DNA of 64,000 nt. Origin: Scleromitrula shiraiana. Its lineage: Eukaryota; Ascomycota; Leotiomycetes; Helotiales; Sclerotiniaceae. Below, piece after piece: positions 60,699 to 64,000 of this stretch. The DNA lies in NCBI GenBank assembly GCA_028455995.1, contig JABELC010000011.1, forward strand, positions 434,001-498,000, given 5' to 3'. The position numbers and the translations under genes were made by a program. The notes below the pieces were generated by a model. The model saw only the letters and a program-made list of their open reading frames with translations, was not told where the DNA came from and searched no databases. Each line of letters begins with the position of its first letter. The stretch's first letter is position 1.

Positions 60699-62730
60699 GA
60701 TCTAGATGTGTCACTGGTGGTGAGTCATCAGTACAAGGCTATCTACCGTGATCACGATTTAGATCTCACAAGAATTGACAGACCTTGACAGGCTTGTAAT
60801 GACACCATCAATTTCGATATAGCGAAATTCTGAGCTCGAATTTCGTTGAAAACTGGAATGGAGTTGTTAGCGCATTCTCTGACGAATTTTTCAATCTTAC
60901 TGCACTCAAAATCAATATAGGCACCGAGTTGGTGTCACTTATTCAACAACTAGCTAGGTATTCCATTGGCCAAGATGCAAGCCTCTTGAACGTATCAGAA
61001 GGTTACATTATTGACTAATGAAAAATCCGTGCATTTATCCGGAAATCACTGCGCAAGTATTCCTTATGAGAGGAGGACATATATCGTAAAGATTCACGAC
61101 GACGACAACAATGAAGAATCCGAACTTATGATTGTCAAACCCACACTCCGACGTAACCGTCTCTCATCTCTCTACATGAACCACACGCTGCGCACGCACG
61201 CACGCAATCGACCGTCGATATTGCGATACATGTGGCGAAGCAAAGCAAACTGCTTCTCGTGGGACGCAATAATGGTCGCGGCCCACAAACAGTCTGTCTA
61301 GAAAGTTCCATGAAACACTACCTGCCTATTACACCTAAAGAATGCGAGGCATCCTAATATGATTTATTACGGAACAAACTGTTTATGATGGAGAGAAGTG
61401 ATGGGATTCTATGTATTTCGTAACTTGCATTGAATTTGGTATGGTATTTCTTGAGTTTTTGATTGGAAATGTTACATTGCAAAGAACCGGCACCTCGTCG
61501 AAAGCAGGGCCCATCTCATCAGTTGATAGAATTGCTTCGTTCGTTCGTTCGTGCAAATAGGTACAGAATAAATAAGGTCAATAGACGGTCCAAATGATAT
61601 CCAGACAAAATCTTTCACAAGAAAATGGTATGAGATGAAACGTGTTGGTTATACGATAAGGGTCAATACTTAGGTCACCGGGGTCATCTACATAATATAG
61701 CCCTTCAATCGCCGCAACGAACCTTTTTTTCCATGGCCCACGGCGAAGAAAATTGCTGTTCTATGTGAACAGGACAGTGTATCCGGTCCGCAATACAATC
61801 TTCAAAAGATACGATTGAAATCACCAACATATCAACTTTGATTCAGTATAGCACGATCCAACAGGTAACATTATTGTATACCAATCTTAATCCCATACAT
61901 CAAAGCTAACAATCAGAGATGGAACTCTATCTAGATTTCTAACCCAGCCCACGAGATCGCAATATATCTATGCATCATCCATCCATATAACTCTCCCAAA
62001 CCCAGTGAAAAATCCACAGAAGGCAACATAACAAAACACAGGCCATGGAAATAATAACAATCACAACAAGCGGTAAACAACTAACAAATCAAGGACGGAT
62101 GAAATTCCATAATTCATCTTTCTATCCACCGGGACATACTCAATAGACGTCTCTTCGCCCCCAAGAAATCTCGCTACCAAAAATTTACTTATATAAGTAT
62201 CATACCAGGTATTAATCGCCATCGCAAACATAACCTCAACCTCTAACCTTGAACCGGCAGCGAATCGAAGAATCAATATTAATAGATATTCATGTTGATA
62301 GATTGATATTCATATAGTAGCATTATTGATGAGCAAAGTGACGTTAAGTGAATAAAAATCGAGTCAATCGATACGCTCGGATTTTGATCGGCGGCTGATC
62401 ATAGAGAGAAATCACGGTCGGATATTTATTCACTCCATCGCCAAAGAACCTTAGGAAGTCCTAGAGGCAAAACTTTACTTTGACTTCGATTCTTCGAAAG
62501 ATTTTGGTTCGACTCACTCAAATTAATCATAGGGTTGTCATGTGTGTAAAATCGTGAATCGCTATCGTTCAGCCCAGCTAACTACTTTGGTTTACTCCCA
62601 GGTAAGATACTCGCAAGGAATTGTCTAGACTAACCAATAAATCGAAAATGGGTGCAGCGCGAAAAGCTTCCTTCTTTTGAATGGATGGCATCAATATACA
62701 TAATATTGACGTTATTATATTATTAAGCAA
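60699..62730. other. Intergenic, no gene seen
   Basis: Promoter side of the HeLo-pseudokinase gene followed by anonymous sequence. An open frame at 61011-61301 (96 residues) has no family resemblance and no splice partners I could find. GTTC units occur near 61535-61552. Confidence 0.45.
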
Positions 62731-63037
62731 AATATAATAAGATTACCAATACTATAGATGCCATTGTTAATATTATTTTTTATTACTTATTATAGTATAT
62801 ATACAATGCTTAATTTAACCATACCAATATGTATGTATTGATATCAAATAATACAGAAAAGAAGCTATTTAAATCAGTTTCTCCGCGAAATTGTAAAGTA
62901 TAATAAGATCACCAATGCCATGGATATTAATATCATTTTCTTTCATTGATTACAGTATACATACAGCGCCTAACCTAACCATGCCAGTGTGTGTTGGTAT
63001 CATGTAAGCTGTTTGGATCCGTTTCAAGTTCCCCGCG
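62731..63037. repeat. Tandem duplication with one RIP-like copy
   Basis: Copy A (62731-62887) and copy B (about 62896-63037) align over most of their length, from AATAAGATYACCAATRC to YCCGCG. In the two best-aligning stretches I count 15 differences, all transitions, and in each copy A has A or T where copy B has G or C. That is the pattern left by repeat-induced point mutation acting on one copy (or much more on A than B). Confidence 0.8.
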
Positions 63038-64000
63038 ATTTTAACTTTTGCGTGGGGAGTTTGAGCACTGCGTAGGTAAGAGGAGAGACTGGCGAGGCGG
63101 AGATGCCAGCAGTACAGTATTTACATGGAGAGTCTGAAATGAATGGTTTCCTTTTGAGAAAGGGGGGTTGGTTATGAATAGAAGTGAGATAAGTATAACA
63201 CTGGTTTGCTTGTAAGTTTAATAGTTATATATTGTTGAAAGAAGAGAAAGTACGGAATATACCTTTCAATATTGTAAGAAGCCGAATAGCATTTATCTAC
63301 ATGCATATCCTTTATAATTGGCAATAAAGACAGGATCTAGTTGGGGTAATTGTAGTTGTATTGTTGAAGTTGTTGGTCTCAAACGAGGTGACGAAAAGGG
63401 CCATAAGAGCCTCCATTTGCTGACTAATCAGACCTGTACCATTAACCTCTTTTCTGTTTCAATGACCTCGTGTGACAATGGCTGATATAGAAGCCGCCGC
63501 GACAAGTATTGAATCCATCCTATTCCGCAGCCTCGCACAGCGCTAAAAGAAAGAAAGAATAATCCAGAATCTGACTAACTGTTGGACTTCCGAGTCGCTT
63601 ACTTTCCATGAAGATATTTCGCTTTTTGATCTGACAATATAAATAAAATGTTTTTGGAAAGAATTAAAATTATATAAAATTGAAATATTTTAAATAACCT
63701 GATATACTATTATACTACTAGTAGTAGTGGTATAATACTAGTATTACTAGTAATAATAAATAACATTAATTACTAGTAATTAAAAAGTAATTAATTAATA
63801 ATTTGATAAAAAGTTTTATTATAATAAACTTGAATATTTTCAAGTTTCTTAAAAAAACACTTACTAGAATAATATTGAATCTTTTTTCAACTTCAAGTTG
63901 AAGTTATTAATTTTATATTTTATTTATTATATATAATTTCAAGTTTTTAATTATAGATATTTTTAATTTTCAAGTTCCTGTCAGTGATAAGTTATTAAGA
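63038..64000. other. AT-rich flank
   Basis: No gene recognised. From about 63640 to the end the sequence is almost entirely A and T with short inverted motifs (for example TACTACTAGTAGTAG at 63711-63725, and several CTAGTA/TACTAG words), as expected of a heavily RIP-mutated repeat or isochore edge that continues beyond the window. Confidence 0.5.

Noticed and set aside
61011..61301. 96-codon open frame upstream of the HeLo-pseudokinase gene
   Set aside because: No recognised domain, atypical composition and no splice partners found.
1..64000. tRNA, rRNA, CRISPR arrays or bacterial operon features
   Set aside because: Looked for tRNA A- and B-box pairs and regular repeat-spacer arrays by eye and saw none; gene structure is eukaryotic throughout.

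Overview
The window looks like nuclear DNA of a filamentous ascomycete (Pezizomycotina). Introns are short (about 45 to 110 bp) with GTAAGT/GTATGT donors and CTAAC/CTGAT-like branch sites. The gene families are fungal: a flavocytochrome b2 type hydroxy-acid dehydrogenase, an Flc/TRP-like membrane protein, a CrnA/NrtA nitrate transporter, a giant involucrin-repeat/Leashin-type protein, a NACHT-ankyrin NLR and a HeLo-like protein. AT-rich intergenic DNA, abundant microsatellites and RIP-like decay would suit a leotiomycete such as a Sclerotiniaceae relative, but that placement is an inference.

Layout. 0.6-2.35 kb: intact four-exon flavocytochrome b2 family gene (+). 3.1-4.9 kb: decayed multi-pass membrane protein gene (+). 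6.3-8.5 kb: kelch-like, single-pass membrane protein (-). From 8.5 to 23.8 kb there is no intact gene: two pseudogenes on the minus strand (a coiled-coil protein near 13.5-14.1 kb and a full-size ABCB/MDR transporter relic at 16.0-20.4 kb) lie among microsatellites. 23.8-26.3 kb: intact Flc/TRP-like gene (+). 26.3-30.6 kb: simple-sequence-rich spacer. 30.6-49.5 kb: one giant gene (+) encoding about 6,288 residues in two exons, the first 17.4 kb long; best match by layout is the Woronin-body tether Leashin. 51.8-53.7 kb: nitrate transporter (+, six exons) with a NIT4/NirA-type palindrome and paired GATA sites upstream. 54.15-58.98 kb: nine-exon NLR (+). 59.18-60.70 kb: single-exon HeLo-like pseudokinase (-). 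60.7-64 kb: AT-rich flank with a tandem duplication in which one copy looks RIP-mutated.

Most interesting region. The two last genes are convergent, with stop codons 200 bp apart. One is an NLR whose output domain is a protein kinase with intact HRD and DLG motifs. The other is a HeLo-like domain fused to a kinase fold that has lost the HRD aspartate and the DFG motif. The arrangement recalls mammalian RIPK3-MLKL necroptosis (kinase activating a four-helix-bundle pseudokinase), here with an NLR as the sensor. This is a hypothesis from domain content and adjacency only.

Decay. TGG to TGA, CAG to TAG and glycine-to-aspartate changes in the pseudogenes, and transition-only divergence of the tandem copy at 62.7-63.0 kb, all fit C-to-T mutation of repeats (RIP). 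All exon boundaries were read by eye from splice consensus and frame.
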